Source: Bradysia coprophila
Taxonomy: Eukaryota > Arthropoda > Insecta > Diptera > Sciaridae
DNA length: 64,000 nt
Direction: 5' to 3'
NCBI RefSeq assembly: GCF_014529535.1
Contig: NW_023503656.1
Span: 1 to 64,000 of the forward strand
Program-made: the position numbers and the translations under genes
Shown here: positions 38,633 to 49,630 of the stretch, piece after piece
Numbering within the stretch: the stretch's first letter is position 1
Layout of the letters: every line of letters begins with the position of its first letter
Notes under the pieces: model-generated
What the model saw: only the letters and a program-made list of their open reading frames with translations
Database searches by the model: none
What the model was told of the DNA's origin: nothing

Positions 38633-38734
38633 AAAAAGGTTTTAGTTCAAGATAGTTTTTAAATATAAAAAGGTTTTAGTTCAAGATAGTTTTTGAATAT
38701 AAAAAGGTTTTAGTTCAAGATAGTTTTTAAATGT
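38633..38734. repeat. 34-bp tandem repeat, three copies
   Basis: AAAAAGGTTTTAGTTCAAGA begins at 38633, 38667 and 38701. Located between the left end of the CACTA-like element and the transposase stop codon, a possible subterminal binding-site array. Confidence 0.93.
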
Positions 38735-38751
38735 AAATATGAAGGCCTTAG

Positions 38752-41700
38752 TTAAACAATTGAGTGTTTAGTTACGATGTAACTTTTCTTGTCAACCGTA
38801 AGTCTTTCAAAAGGAGCGTGGTAGTAGAGATTCTTTAATGGGCAAATGCTTAAAGAATCGTGGTCATTTTCGCAAATAATGTACGCGTTTAAATTTAAAT
38901 CAAATAACTTTGTGGTAAATGACAACAAAACTAAATTGACTTCATCTTTGAATAGAAATATTTCTTTAATTTGTTTAAAAATTAGTAGTTTTGTCGTTCT
39001 ATCCGAACCAGTGCATACAAAATAGCCTTTTTTAAATGTCTCAATACTCGTAATTGTCTTTAAAAAAATAATTTCATCCACAGGAAATGAGGATAAAAGA
39101 TGTTTAAATGAATCCGTGTTAGTTCCTTTTTTAATAGATAAGTTCGATTTGTCAATTTCAAAATTACTTTCATGGAAATAAAGAGATTCTTGGTGTCGAA
39201 ATGCAAATGTTTTACAAATATTAACAAAATTCTGCGTGCATTGTGCAAGCTTTTTAAAGGGTAAATGCTTTCCCTCGAATCTCATGCACCACATCAAAAT
39301 TAGCGGTCCCATTTTCCTTATGATGTTGGGATAATGTATCATAAAGTGGTGTTTCGGTTTCAAATATTTGTCAGGGTATACCAGTAGATACAACTGATGA
39401 TGTACCATAATAAGGCTTTCTAAATTTTGAACCATTTCTTCGGTAATTGTTGGTGCAAAAATGATATTCATTACCTGATTTAGTAATACCACCAATTGAC
39501 AAACCCTTTTCACCTCTTCGTCATTCGACTCGAAAATCGACTTAAATATTAGGGGCCATTCACAAATTGCGCACTCACCTTAGGGGGGAGGGGGGGTTAG
39601 CGAAAAGCGTGCGAAAACGTGCGCGGGGGGAGGGGGGGAGAAACAAAAGCGTGCGCACTGTTTTTGTGTACAAAAACTTTATTAAACAGTTCTCCAAATT
39701 GGTTTTAATCTTGTTTCATTGTCATAAATTATACTACTCGAAGGTTGTTCGTCTTTATCTAAAAATTCACCGTCTACCTCCACACTCGGAAGCCACTCGA
39801 CATCTTCTTCAACATTATAGCGGACTACAACTAACGACTCATTCCCTCGTGTTCCGAGAATTTTCACAGGCTTAACGATCTTTATGTTTTTTTTACAAAT
39901 AAAATTGTCTTTCAAATGTCGTTTCATCGAGACAACGGAACTGAAATATTGATTGCACGAGCATGTTCGTGAATCGAATTTTGATTGCACCGAAGGACAA
40001 TAGGTGTCATAAATGGCATGTGAATGCCCAATCTTTTGTAGTGCCAGCGTCACGAATAATGACGCATAGTTTTCAATATCGTTGATGTTGGCGTGTTTCA
40101 ATCCTTCGTTTGACTGTATTATAGGCGACGGTGGTGGCAAGCCGTCCTTGGGCAGAAATCGAAACAGAGAACTACGCCTTGGTTTACAGCAACGATTGTC
40201 AGAACATTTGAGTATTTGAAGCAAATACTGAGACTGATGCACATGTCGGCTGCACCACTTTTCGTCCTTCGAGATGATCGATGCCTGATCGATATCAGAT
40301 TGTTCAGGCTTTATATATCTGGAAGTTAAGTAGCAAACAATAAGGTTTCAGAAAATCTCGTTTCCTGTCAGATACTCACTCAGCTACAGTCAAATGTCCA
40401 TCAATAAGTGTATCTGACCAGACTTCTGCTAGAGCCTTGCCGGCGTATGAGAAATTCTGCTTCTCCAATTCTATATCAACAGTTTGTCCCTGACTGTTTA
40501 GGTGAGTGCCATAGTGATCGTGCGGAAGTATCAGGCCTGTCAATGCTCTGCTTAACGGCGCCATACGCCGTTCAATCCGGTTGAAGGCACTACGTCCTGG
40601 TGCATTGCACGCGATCATGATGGCATCTAAGTCTAGTTGCACGAAATGATGAACTGCCATGCTAATAACCTTTTCGTAGCGCGGATTTTCGTCTGGCCCA
40701 CCTGTTTCAACACATTTTATAGCATTTATATAAAAAAAAACTGTCGAAAATCAATATTTACCATCCACAATACAAACAAGAACCGGTTTTGGTTTCAGTT
40801 TTCCACCGATCGTCGTATGTGTAAATTCGCTGAATTCAGACTTTTCGTAGATCTGTTCCAAATCCCGTGCGTGCGAAAAAGCTGTAGACGAAGAGTGCTT
40901 GGATGACCTGCACAAAAATCGTTGTAGGCTCATGTGCAGTTTCTAGAGTAAGCATTACCTTATAGCCACAAACGTTGGACCTGAATAGCTTATCGCTGAC
41001 GCATCGCCACAACCGTTTGCCTTAATTTGACAAAATCCATAAACCGATGGAGTCAGTTTGTGTCCTTTCGCTATCACAAAGTCGTGATCGGGAAGCTTGA
41101 CTCTACAAATTATTTTTGAGATAACTTATTGCTATGAACTTCTATAACAAATTAACTGATCTGATAAATACCTGTACTCCATGTGCATTAGCAATGGCGC
41201 TTGTTTGGATGCCGCTGGTAGGCCTATTGCAACCTTAGCTTTGTCATCCTGGCTAATGTATGTCACTTCATTCGGCCCTAATAACGAAGCCATACTGTCA
41301 ATATGACTGATTGTTGTTTTGGCAAACCTTCCGTCCATATGATCTTTATGCAAGTCGTTATCAGGTCGGATTAGCTTCACTGGAACAGAGTTGACATGAC
41401 GCTTTCCTTCGGTTGAATTAGCTCTCTTAGGCAATAGTCTCAAATACGTTGCACTCCGTGACAAATTATAACCATAATCTTCGCGCAGTTTTGTTACTAG
41501 ATCATCAAGGGTTTTTACTGTTCTTATGGAATCGTCTCGACGCCTCTCGTGCGCTGCAGACCCATGCATGGCCAAGTCATGGCCCACTTTGCCTCGAATG
41601 CTCAATTTCTTCTTTAGATCTGGATTATTTTCGCATGCATTTTCAAGCGAAGCCTTTTTTCTAAGGCGTCGTTTCCGGTGTCGAATCATATCACGCTCTT

Positions 41701-44700
41701 TCTTTTTTAGTCGTTTCCTTAATGCTTCTAAATTCTTTGTCTTTAATTTCAGTTCACTTTCCATATTTTCGGTCAACAGTCCACAATCTCGACGCATTTT
41801 CAATGCTTTAACATCTGATAGTAACACCACAATCTCACTTTTTATGCTGCATTGAGCTGGAGTTGGGTTGGCTTTAACGCTCTGTACCTGGTCGGTTACA
41901 TCGATTTGTGTTTCTTTGTTTGATGGTGCACCTTCTTCTTCAATAACATTCGAGGCGGCTGTTTTTTGAGAAGTCGTTGGATGTACTATTTCTTCATTTT
42001 CGACAACGGGACTTGATCGATTTGTCGATTCTTCAGGTGCTTTAACACTAAAACCATTTCCTTTTTCACTGGCACGAAGCCAAAGTGTATGAAGACTAAC
42101 CTGCTTTCTTGCCTTAATTTTATTTAGTTCAGAAATTCTAGCCTCAATTAGACTAGCAACATTTGAATCGTTTTTGATGTTTGACCAAATGTTGTTCACA
42201 TTGTCCTGAATCGATTGTTTCGATTTTGTTTCGGAATATGCTTTTGAATAAGCACAAAATAAGTCTTTATACAATTTTCCTCTATTGATGGAACTCATTT
42301 TAATCACGCAACACGTTGAGTAATACGAGATCACTACTGATTATTGACCATTCAGGTCTAATTTGATTTTTTGGAAATTTTCAAGTTTTTCTTGTAAATA
42401 TTGTAGGATATCGTTCAACAATTGTTTTAATTTTTCACGCACGCTGCGGACGTCACTATCTTCATTGTTCTCAATAATTGAATTGATTCTTTCTAAGTCA
42501 CGTAATATATCACTAATTGAATCTGGTATATTTTCGTAGGGAATTAAATCACAAATACTCGCTTCGAATGCATATTTTTGTTTTAATTCTTTCAGTTTAT
42601 TGTCACAACGTTTGTTTGCCATTTTATATCGAACACATTTAGAACGCGCCACGATGACCGATATCTATCAACTGATTGCTAACAGCAGAGAGAGAAGAGA
42701 ATTTTATTTTGCAACCACCAACGCTTAGATATTCTTTTATCTATTGTTTACTCCCCAAACCTGTTATCAACAACATAGTGTAAATTGTAAAATTGAAGGC
42801 TGCACTTTGTGCTTTCGAAAAAATCGTTTTATTACAATAAAACTAAATATGTTGGAATTAAATTTCTCTATTTTTCTATTTTAAAAAATTCGTGCGTAAT
42901 TTCAGGGGGGGGAGGGGGGGGGGGGGGGTGCCAAAAGCGTGCGAAAGCGTGCAAGGGGGGAGGGGGGGGGGTCAAAAATTCCGAATTTTGAGAGTGCGCA
43001 ATTTGTGAATGGCCCCTTAGTGGAGTGTGTCGAATCAAGCACCATGTCTGTGCGGCTTTTAAACCTACGCCGGTTTTATCAAAGCCAATGGAGTTGGGTA
43101 GGCTTGTAGATTCCAATCTACCAAAATTAAAAGCAGCAATTTTGTCGTTGATCTCAAGCTGCGTTAGAATTTTCTTTTCTGTCAAAAAAGTGAAGAAAGC
43201 CTTTTCGTCCCACTGTCCAACTCCTTCAAGTAAATCATGCATAATGTCGCATGTAGGTGCATCAATAAAATGAAAATATTTTAATTCGTTTAAAATACAA
43301 CTGTGCTTAACGCCGTTAACAATTGAATGTGTTTTCTCTGCAAGTTCGGCATCTGCGTCATGTGACGATTTAGTTCGTAAGGTTACTTGGGACTCGTGAA
43401 AAACAGTTGATATAGTGGTGTGATCCACGAGGCAAATGCGACAAAAATTTTCGGCCCGGCATGACTCCACCATCCCACAAATGCCATTAGCCCCGATGTA
43501 ATCACCACTTAATGACACGAGACTCCCTCTCATCTTTTTTTGTGGTATAAACTCAACCTGAATTCCAACATCTTCCAAAAGTTTTAATTCTTGCACAACA
43601 CAGAACAAAATATTATTGTAGCCGTAGAACTTAGTATCTTGTGCGTTTATCAAAGCCAGTAGGTGAATATTTTGTAATTTACTTTGAAGAAACGGTGGAA
43701 GGTTTTTTATTACAAAATAAATCGGAGTTGTTTTGTGAATGCCAGTTTTGTAGCCTAAGCCATTTACAGTTTCAAAATCATCCACGTAGATATGAATTAA
43801 AATTCTTATGTCGGAACCATTGTGGAACGTGCTCATTTTCATGAATGAACCGTCTGACACGTCTTTGTAAACACCATCTTCACCGACTTTTCTTTCCGAA
43901 AAGTATTGTTGCATTAAATTGTCGTTAAGTATATATTTCAATGTGCTAATCAAGCTTATATATAACGGGTGACACCTTGAAATTTGCACCGACTTCAAAT
44001 GAATTTTACTCTCAACATTCGATGTGTTTTTGTTAACTCTCTTTTATTTTAAATTATTTGTACAATTGCGAATCACATTCTCTCAGTGGTTTTGATCAAA
44101 GGGCCCATTATCTGCAACAGCACGCAGTTTTGTTCTGATTATCGAACAGGCTCGTTGTACGCCGGTTGTGTCCATTTCTTTCAAACATTTTCGGATTCTT
44201 GTCTTCAATTGTTTGGTGGATTCGGCTTTCCAACCCTTACTGTACACCAATAAACTTAATTGACCAAAAAAATCTTCAATTGGACGGCATTGTGGCAGAT
44301 TTGTTGGGTTGCGGTTTTTCGGTACAAACTCGATGTTTTGAGTTTCCAAGAATTCCATTGTCTTCTTCGCATAATGTGATGACGCTTTGTCTGGCCAAAA
44401 AACGTAAGCATCATCGGAATGATGTTTTTGAATAAATGGAACCAAAATTTTAGCCAAACATTCCTTTATGTAGATATCTTGGTTGATTGCCAGACCACTC
44501 GGCTTGAAGTACGGCTCCGAGACACCATTGCACGACACCGCTATATACAGCATAACTTTGGACTCAAATTTCTTCTTGAACCTGAATTTGACTTCAGGGG
44601 ATGTTGTTCGTTTGTCCTTGGCGTAATAGATGTCATTTCCTGGCATTTGGTATTTGCTGAGCGTGAAGTAACTTTCGTCATCCAAAATAAAATTTTTTCC

Positions 44701-46020
44701 TGCGTAGTTTTTGGTCATCCAGCGGCAATTGGATTTAACTTGGGAAATCTGGACATCGGTGTATGCTGGCGACTTTTCCTTCTTTCGAGCTTTGACACCA
44801 ACCTTTTTGAGCGATTTAGAGATGTACTGCTGTGTACATTCATAGACTTTGGCAGCATAACGTTGACTGACTCCAGATTTGTTGTCAAACATGCGTTCCA
44901 AGCGTTTGATGCCTTTTTTGGTCATAATTTTTGCTTTTTTGCCTGAACCAGGCTTTCTAATCACTCGCGGACACTTCAAAATATTGTAAATAGTGCGTTT
45001 CGGTATTCCTTCTAACACGAAATGATCCACAGTGAACTTTTTTCCAGAGTCACAAAATTTTTCGTAAAAATTTACAATGCGTTCTCGCACTGCTTCTTGT
45101 TTACTCGGCATTTTTATTGATAATGAATTGTTTTTGTTACAAATATCGTTTGACCGAATAAAAGACAATGCCTGCTTTGTTATGTAATAGATTGAAATGT
45201 TGTTTGGATGAATTTTGACAAAAATAATTGGATCAGAAGTGAGTGCAAATTTTAAGATGTCACCCGTTATCATATTGTCGGACACCGGTTTTTCAATGAA
45301 CAGTTGCGATTTTTTATCAAATTTTCGATCAAAACGAACTCCCAAAGTCACTTCTTGAGGCTTTGGAACATTCTCAAAAGCGGCTTTTCTTCTCCGATAA
45401 GTGGTCGAAAGTGTTTTAATTTCTTGCAAAATGCAATTTTGAAAATCGACAAAATCGTTATATACTTCCATGAAATGTACGTTATAAGACAAGAAATTAC
45501 AACGAATAAAAAGAAATATTGATTCGAGCAAAGAAATAATATTTTTGATCGTCAAATCAATTGTGGAATTTGGCAACCATTTTTTGGAGAGAGTCGCTAC
45601 CAAATTCCTAATAGTTAATTTAACGTTCGCTACAAATTCGCTCTTCATTTTACTTTCAATTTGACTTTCGGAAAGCTCAGTTTCTGGCGTCTGGCTACAA
45701 CGCGTCGTATTTATGAAATGAGAATATAAGTCAAATTCTTCGTATGCATTTTGCGGACTTATATTAGGTTCGGATAACGATAAATTACTAGCACAAGCTG
45801 AACTTGATGACACGGAATTTTCGGTTAATTTAAAGTTACATTTCAACATATGCTCTCGAATATTTCTTTTCGTGGCAGTAATTTTATTGCAATTTTTGAA
45901 GCCACATTTAAATTCTGAACTATTTTCAGTAATATTATGAAAAACCTTCAAATGGTTGAAGAAAGATTTTAAATCTAATTCGCATTCACCACAAATGTAA
46001 CATCTAAGACCTTCTGACAT
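38752..46020 (-). CDS. CACTA-like (TNP2-type) transposase, interrupted by two transposons
   Basis: Host ORF in three pieces on the minus strand: 46020-45268, 43962-43017 and 39548-38752. With both insertions and one copy of each target duplication removed, the frame is continuous, 831 residues, with no stop. N-terminus: Cys/His zinc-binding motifs (RCYICGECEL, FKCGFKNCNK). Middle piece: IHIYVDDFETVNGLGYKTGI, SLSGDYIGANGICGMVESCR, ENFCRICLVD and DIMHDLLEGVGQWD, the pattern I associate with animal TNP2-type transposases. C-terminal piece: YLKPKHHFMIHYPNIIRK and WCMRFEGKH. The chosen start is the ATG at 46020. As it stands the gene is broken; readers seeing a 647-codon or a 376-codon ORF are seeing host plus insert chimeras. 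Confidence 0.78.
39580..39660 (+). repeat. G-rich subterminal block, left end of TTA element
   Basis: G-runs (GGGGGGAGGGGGGG twice) surrounding GCGTGCG motifs (AGCGTGCGAAAACGTGCGC). Four or more runs of at least three Gs make G-quadruplex formation plausible on the plus strand. Confidence 0.85.
39682..42298 (-). CDS. Putative DDE-type transposase, five exons, 791 residues
   Basis: Exons: 42298-41172, 41102-40959, 40907-40762, 40701-40380, 40318-39682. All are GT-AG with introns of 51 to 69 bp, and phases close exactly to 792 codons. Start is the ATG at 42298 (MSSINRGK); the upstream GTG extension is not needed. Residues 1-160 helical/low complexity, about 165-240 a very basic coiled coil (RLKKKERDMIRHRKRR). 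Candidate catalytic acids: Asp351/352 (TYISQDDKAKV), Asp472 (VCIVDGGPDENPRY), Glu516 (RSAFNRIERRMAPLS), a D-D-43-E spacing by my count. The C-terminus has Cys/His clusters (CSCNQYFSSVVSMKRHL). AATAAA overlaps the stop codon. DDE assignment is inference; the superfamily is not one I can name. Confidence 0.85.
42341..42622 (-). CDS. 93-residue coiled-coil protein of the TTA element
   Basis: MANKRCDNKLKELKQK to KLDLNGQ, rich in Leu, Lys, Glu and Asp with heptad-like spacing, so probably an extended coiled coil. Its stop is 42 bp upstream of the transposase ATG on the same strand, which suggests either a translated upstream ORF, a separate cistron, or an unrecognised alternative first exon. I chose the ATG at 42622; a GTG ten codons upstream is also in frame but unlikely in a eukaryote. 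Existence as a protein is not certain. Confidence 0.5.
   Translation of the reverse strand: MANKRCDNKLKELKQKYAFEASICDLIPYENIPDSISDILRDLERINSIIENNEDSDVRSVREKLKQLLNDILQYLQEKLENFQKIKLDLNGQ
42903..42972 (+). repeat. G-rich subterminal block, right end of TTA element
   Basis: Same order and same strand as the left block: G-run, AAAAGCGTGCGAAAGCGTGC, G-run. It is a direct, not inverted, copy of the left block, and lies upstream of the element's genes with G on the template side. It also produces the proline-rich tail of the chimeric ORF at 42868-43998. Confidence 0.87.
43965..45267. mobile_element. 1303-bp Tc1/mariner element inserted in the CACTA-like transposase gene
   Basis: Terminal repeats ACGGGTGACACCTTGAAATT at the left and, inverted, ACGGGTGACATCTTAAAATT at the right, two mismatches in the first 25 bp. 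TA target duplication at 43963-43964 and 45268-45269. Deleting the element plus one TA gives a continuous host frame (SDNMIYISLIS across the junction). One intact transposase ORF on the minus strand. Confidence 0.93.
44083..45111 (-). CDS. Tc1/mariner superfamily transposase, DD37E type, intact
   Basis: 342 residues from MPSKQEAVRER. Residues 1-110 form the paired helix-turn-helix DNA-binding region, with a GRPR-like KPGSGKKAK at about 53-61. Catalytic residues: Asp144 or 145 (FILDDESYF), Asp241 (WPDKASSHYA) and Glu279 (RPIEDFFGQL). 37 residues separate Asp241 and Glu279, matching the DD37E group first described from mosquitoes. No frameshift or stop. The ORF is open upstream through the terminal repeat into host coding sequence (to 46020), but the ATG at 45111 is the natural start. 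Confidence 0.93.
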   Translation of the reverse strand: MPSKQEAVRERIVNFYEKFCDSGKKFTVDHFVLEGIPKRTIYNILKCPRVIRKPGSGKKAKIMTKKGIKRLERMFDNKSGVSQRYAAKVYECTQQYISKSLKKVGVKARKKEKSPAYTDVQISQVKSNCRWMTKNYAGKNFILDDESYFTLSKYQMPGNDIYYAKDKRTTSPEVKFRFKKKFESKVMLYIAVSCNGVSEPYFKPSGLAINQDIYIKECLAKILVPFIQKHHSDDAYVFWPDKASSHYAKKTMEFLETQNIEFVPKNRNPTNLPQCRPIEDFFGQLSLLVYSKGWKAESTKQLKTRIRKCLKEMDTTGVQRACSIIRTKLRAVADNGPFDQNH

Positions 46021-46098
46021 TTTCAAGCAAAATAATCAATTGAATTTAAAACAAAAAAACTTAAAAGTAAAGAAAAGCTGCAATAAAAGCTAAACTAT

Positions 46099-47792
46099 TT
46101 AACTGGCGAACAATCGTGTACTTAACAGTCTCATTTCGGATGTTGGTCGCAAGCTCTTCATGTTATAAAAGTAATGTCCGACGAAGGCTAACACATGTCG
46201 GATGTTCGAATCGAAGTTTGAGGGGAATACGAAATGTACCTGTAAAAAATATCTCGTTGAGCGAGAAGTCATTGATGCAAGTAGATATTTCAATTATACC
46301 TTGAAGAATGTGTCTATGGCACTGAATGACGTGGAGCAAGTAACAAAATGATTATCGTATACGACGTAGTGGTTTGAGCCAGAAACCACTATGAACGGTG
46401 AGCTCTCTGGATTGTCCTTTGTCAAATCGATTAACGGCTGGTTGACCTCGTGAACTTTGACCAATCGAGGAAAAGCCAACTCCAGCTTCACTCGATTCTT
46501 TTGACCTCTACCCAGTGAGGTTGGTGGAAGCAGTACAATAAGATGCAGCAGTGCGTTCAATGGTTGTGGCAGGTCTAAAGAAATGAAGACGAAGTTAATT
46601 TTTATACAAAATTAAACTCCTCCGGAATATACTTTTGTGCGTCAATGGAAACTTTCCGTAGTTTTTCGACTCTTTTGCTATCGATACAATCTTCTGCTGA
46701 ATCTCTTGAGTATATGTAACCAATCCACTCAATGGGTACAGCTGAGCGTAGTCTTCATCGATCTGCAAGAACAGACAACATTAAAATGTGAGATCACCAA
46801 CTTGAGAAACGTTCGATGAAAAGGACTTACGAGACCATCAACGTCAAAAAATCTCGGAAACTCCGAAGTCAACTTGACAATATCCTTTTGCTTACGGTAA
46901 AGTTGACGGATTGAAAACGTTTTTTTGTGGTTCTCGAGAATAATCGATTTGTCTGTTGTAATGTCTGCAATTTTCATGAAATCGACCAGACTGTGCAGAT
47001 CGGAATTGATCGGATCTTCTTCGTTTTCTTGGATGGAGCTTTCTTCTACCGAATCAATCTGTTTATTTACCGACGCTTGATTTTCCTTTACTTTTTTCGA
47101 ATGTTTCATCAAGAGCTTAATCCGGTTACCCAAAAATCCGTCCCCTTTTTGAGGATTATACACTGCGAACTATAATTCGAAATCGATAAGATTCATTCAA
47201 GTAACGACTAGACTGTAACACTTACATAATATTCGTCTGTATTCGAATCGCGAAATTGACGGAACACGTCACACACAACTCTTGCCCAAATCACTCTATC
47301 GGCAACGCTAGGTTCATTATGCTTCACCAGCATACAATGATTTGCGGATATTTGAATTATAGTCTTTTTGTGAAGTACGTCGAGGCTCGATGTTTTGGAA
47401 ACATGATATAATTCGATGAGCTCGGCACCTGTTGGTTTGCAGATGATTTGGGTTTGATGCTTGAAGTAATTGACGAGGTCCTAATGAGAGTTTCATTTGC
47501 GCTTAGAATGCCAATTAGTGAATAAACTTTTTACCTTGCCAAGAAAATATATAAAAAACTTGTCAGGATCTTCGTAGATGGGAGGAAAATTCACGGTTTG
47601 TGGACAAGGCGAAGCAGGTGCATTAACAACCGCTGATGGGACGACAGTTTCCGTTGAAATCTCAAAGACTTTACCGCGTTCGTAGTTGTTGAGCATAAAG
47701 AAAACAAACGTAACCGAATCGGAAATTTTGCAACCGTTTTCGTCCTTTATAACAATATCCAATTCTTGGCTAATTTTGCATTTGCATTTCAC
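46099..47792 (-). CDS. Second (accessory) protein of the CACTA-like element, six exons
   Basis: Exons on the minus strand: 47792-47535, 47480-47226, 47169-46831, 46762 to 46633 (or 46618), 46574-46300, 46239-46099. All use GT-AG; either donor for exon 4 keeps the frame, giving 465 or 470 residues. Segments: ELDIVIKDENGCKI, a middle region with a conserved-looking SIRQLYRKQKDIVKLTSEFP, and YAQLYPLSGLVTYTQE. The stop lies only 79 bp upstream of the transposase start on the same strand, so the two are neighbours within one element. I do not know its biochemical role; similar second proteins accompany TNP2-type elements in animals, from memory. Confidence 0.7.
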
Positions 47793-49630
47793 TGTCGTAA
47801 GCGAATAAAGGTGGTCACACTATACACTTCACAAATTTAAAAAGTTCATTATCTTACCAGCTAGCACAAATTCATCTTACGACGGAGATGACCCAGAAAA
47901 CTCGATGAATACATAAACAAATTCATCTATATATTTGATCTTATAAATTTCTGCGTATTTCGGTTGATCAAAATTGTGATATACAGGAGCTTCTAGCTCA
48001 AGACAACTTTGAGAATGATTGGCGTCCATGTTATTATGTTATCACTACTGATGCGATCGGAGAAACGTATTGAAATGATGAATGTTACTCTATCATGGAA
48101 ATGTTTAAAACGTCAGCTCTATGACAATGATCGAAAGAAGTTTATGATTTTAAATCAAACGTCAAACGACGTGAGAAAAACAAATCTAGCTCTCAGCTAG
48201 TGTCAAAACGTTTCGAACTGTTGCCGGCATAGAATAATAAACTCATGGCATACTTAGAATTCTCGCGAATGATTGTACATCTTTTTTACAAGTGAAAAGT
48301 AGATTGTACACTACTTCGGCTTAGTGTAAAACATAATCATTCAGGAGAGAAGTAAGAAACATATTCATGCATACGAGTTACATAAGATAAAAAGTTGAAA
48401 ACTCTATCGACTGAGGTCAAATACTCGGCCGCCGATTGAAGAGAAATCGCCAGCCGCCAATGATTTTCATCGGTGTAACGTAAAAAAATTGCAACAGAAT
48501 CACAGGCTGGTTAAACTCATCATAATGTTTTCGAAGAATGTTATCAATAACCATCACCGACTTAAACGGTAAATCCTCATCTGAACAGTTGCCGAAAATG
48601 CGTTCATCGACGATATCGTTTCAAAATATTCAATCTTATTGTCATTTGTTCATATAGCTATTTAGCTTCAGAAGAAACCCATTTCCGAAGCGAATGTTTA
48701 CGATTTGGATAAATAAGTTGTCATTTTAATGTAACAATCACTAACAGTTCTATCAGAATAGTATTTTGCGTGTCAAAATGACTTCAGAAATATGCGAATG
48801 AGCGGTCCAGGACATAAAAAATAATTCAACCATTCAGCTAGGATATCCGTTGAGGTCCTTATCAGCTTAAGAAAGTCTTATCTGATAACGAACTTAATTC
48901 AATTGACACGTAAAATGGGCTGAAAATTTGAAATGAAAGCCACTTGGGTCAAACGCAACGTTTTATATCAAATTCGCAATGTTGTATCAAATATATCAAT
49001 CAGAATACATTGAAATTTTCCTTTGGGTTAATTGTTTGTTCATTTATTAAAAATTCAACTTGTAAGGCGCATCTGCGGCGTGTATTCTTAGCAGATTATG
49101 AGCACGAGAATTATATATTGTTGTATCCAAATAAGTCTACTAATTAGAAGCGGTCATTTGTACATTTCTGAGGAAATTTTTACACTCAAAATACTGACTT
49201 AACCTGAAAGATTAAGACCTGTCTCTGTGAGTAATCCCAGCTCCCCTACGCTGCCTGTATGATTAAATGATTGTGATTCCGTTCTGCCTCAAACTAACAA
49301 ACTTCGCACGAAAGTGCGACTTCCTTTTTATCCCTATTTTTGAAATTTATGAAATTCAAAAAATGGGAACGGTATCCTAACAATAATGACGTTACTGTGA
49401 TATGTAAACGAGTCATCAACCTTATTGATAAATTCTTTTCTACGAAAGTTACAAAACTATTTCTAAGAAATAATTTATGTTGATTGAGTTGTATTTTCAT
49501 AAGAGCTGAATTATATTCATTTAAATAAATGATATATTCAATACTAAGTAAATGAACTAAGCTTTCATGCATTTTTGATTACGTACAGCAAATAGCTCTG
49601 AAATCGGAAAATCCTCTATTTTTTACTGTG
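47793..49630. other. 5' non-coding part of the CACTA-like element
   Basis: Lies between the accessory gene's start and the right terminus. No ORF here looks real; the 92-codon minus ORF at 49294-49572 has no recognisable motif. Confidence 0.55.

Larger units (their letters stand above)
39552..43016. mobile_element. 3465-bp intact DNA transposon, TTA target duplication, unnamed superfamily
   Basis: Perfect 25-bp terminal inverted repeats starting GGGGCCATTCACAAATT (39552-39576 and 42992-43016), flanked by TTA (39549-39551 and 43017-43019). Removing it restores the host transposase frame (TPLIFKSIFES across the junction), proving the boundaries. Encodes two minus-strand ORFs. Terminal repeats are identical and the main gene has no lesion, so the insertion looks recent. 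A TTA duplication is usual for PIF/Harbinger, but the encoded protein lacks Harbinger hallmarks that I can see. Confidence 0.92.
38129..49630. mobile_element. ~11.5-kb CACTA-like DNA transposon (host of two nested elements)
   Basis: Ends match as inverted repeats: CACAGTAAAAAA at 38129 and its complement TTTTTTACTGTG ending at 49630. The flanks are TAATCTA on both sides (38122-38128 and 49631-49637); because the target is a TAATC repeat, the duplication may be just TA. Both internal genes are on the minus strand. Without the two nested insertions the element would be about 6.7 kb. CACTA-like assignment rests on the CACAG terminus and on TNP2-type features of the transposase. Confidence 0.75.

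Noticed and set aside
42341..42652. GTG start codons for the two ORFs of the TTA element
   Set aside because: Eukaryotic context makes ATG starts at 42622 and 42298 more likely; upstream extensions show no distinctive sequence.
42868..43998. A 376-codon ORF with a proline-rich C-terminus as a real protein
   Set aside because: Its last ~50 codons are the G-rich terminus of the inserted TTA element and its first ~10 are the mariner terminus; the middle is the broken CACTA-like transposase.
44083..46026. A 647-codon zinc-finger transposase as one native or domesticated gene
   Set aside because: TA duplication, paired TIRs and restoration of the host frame show a mariner inserted into another transposase. 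Kept only as a finding about fusion potential.
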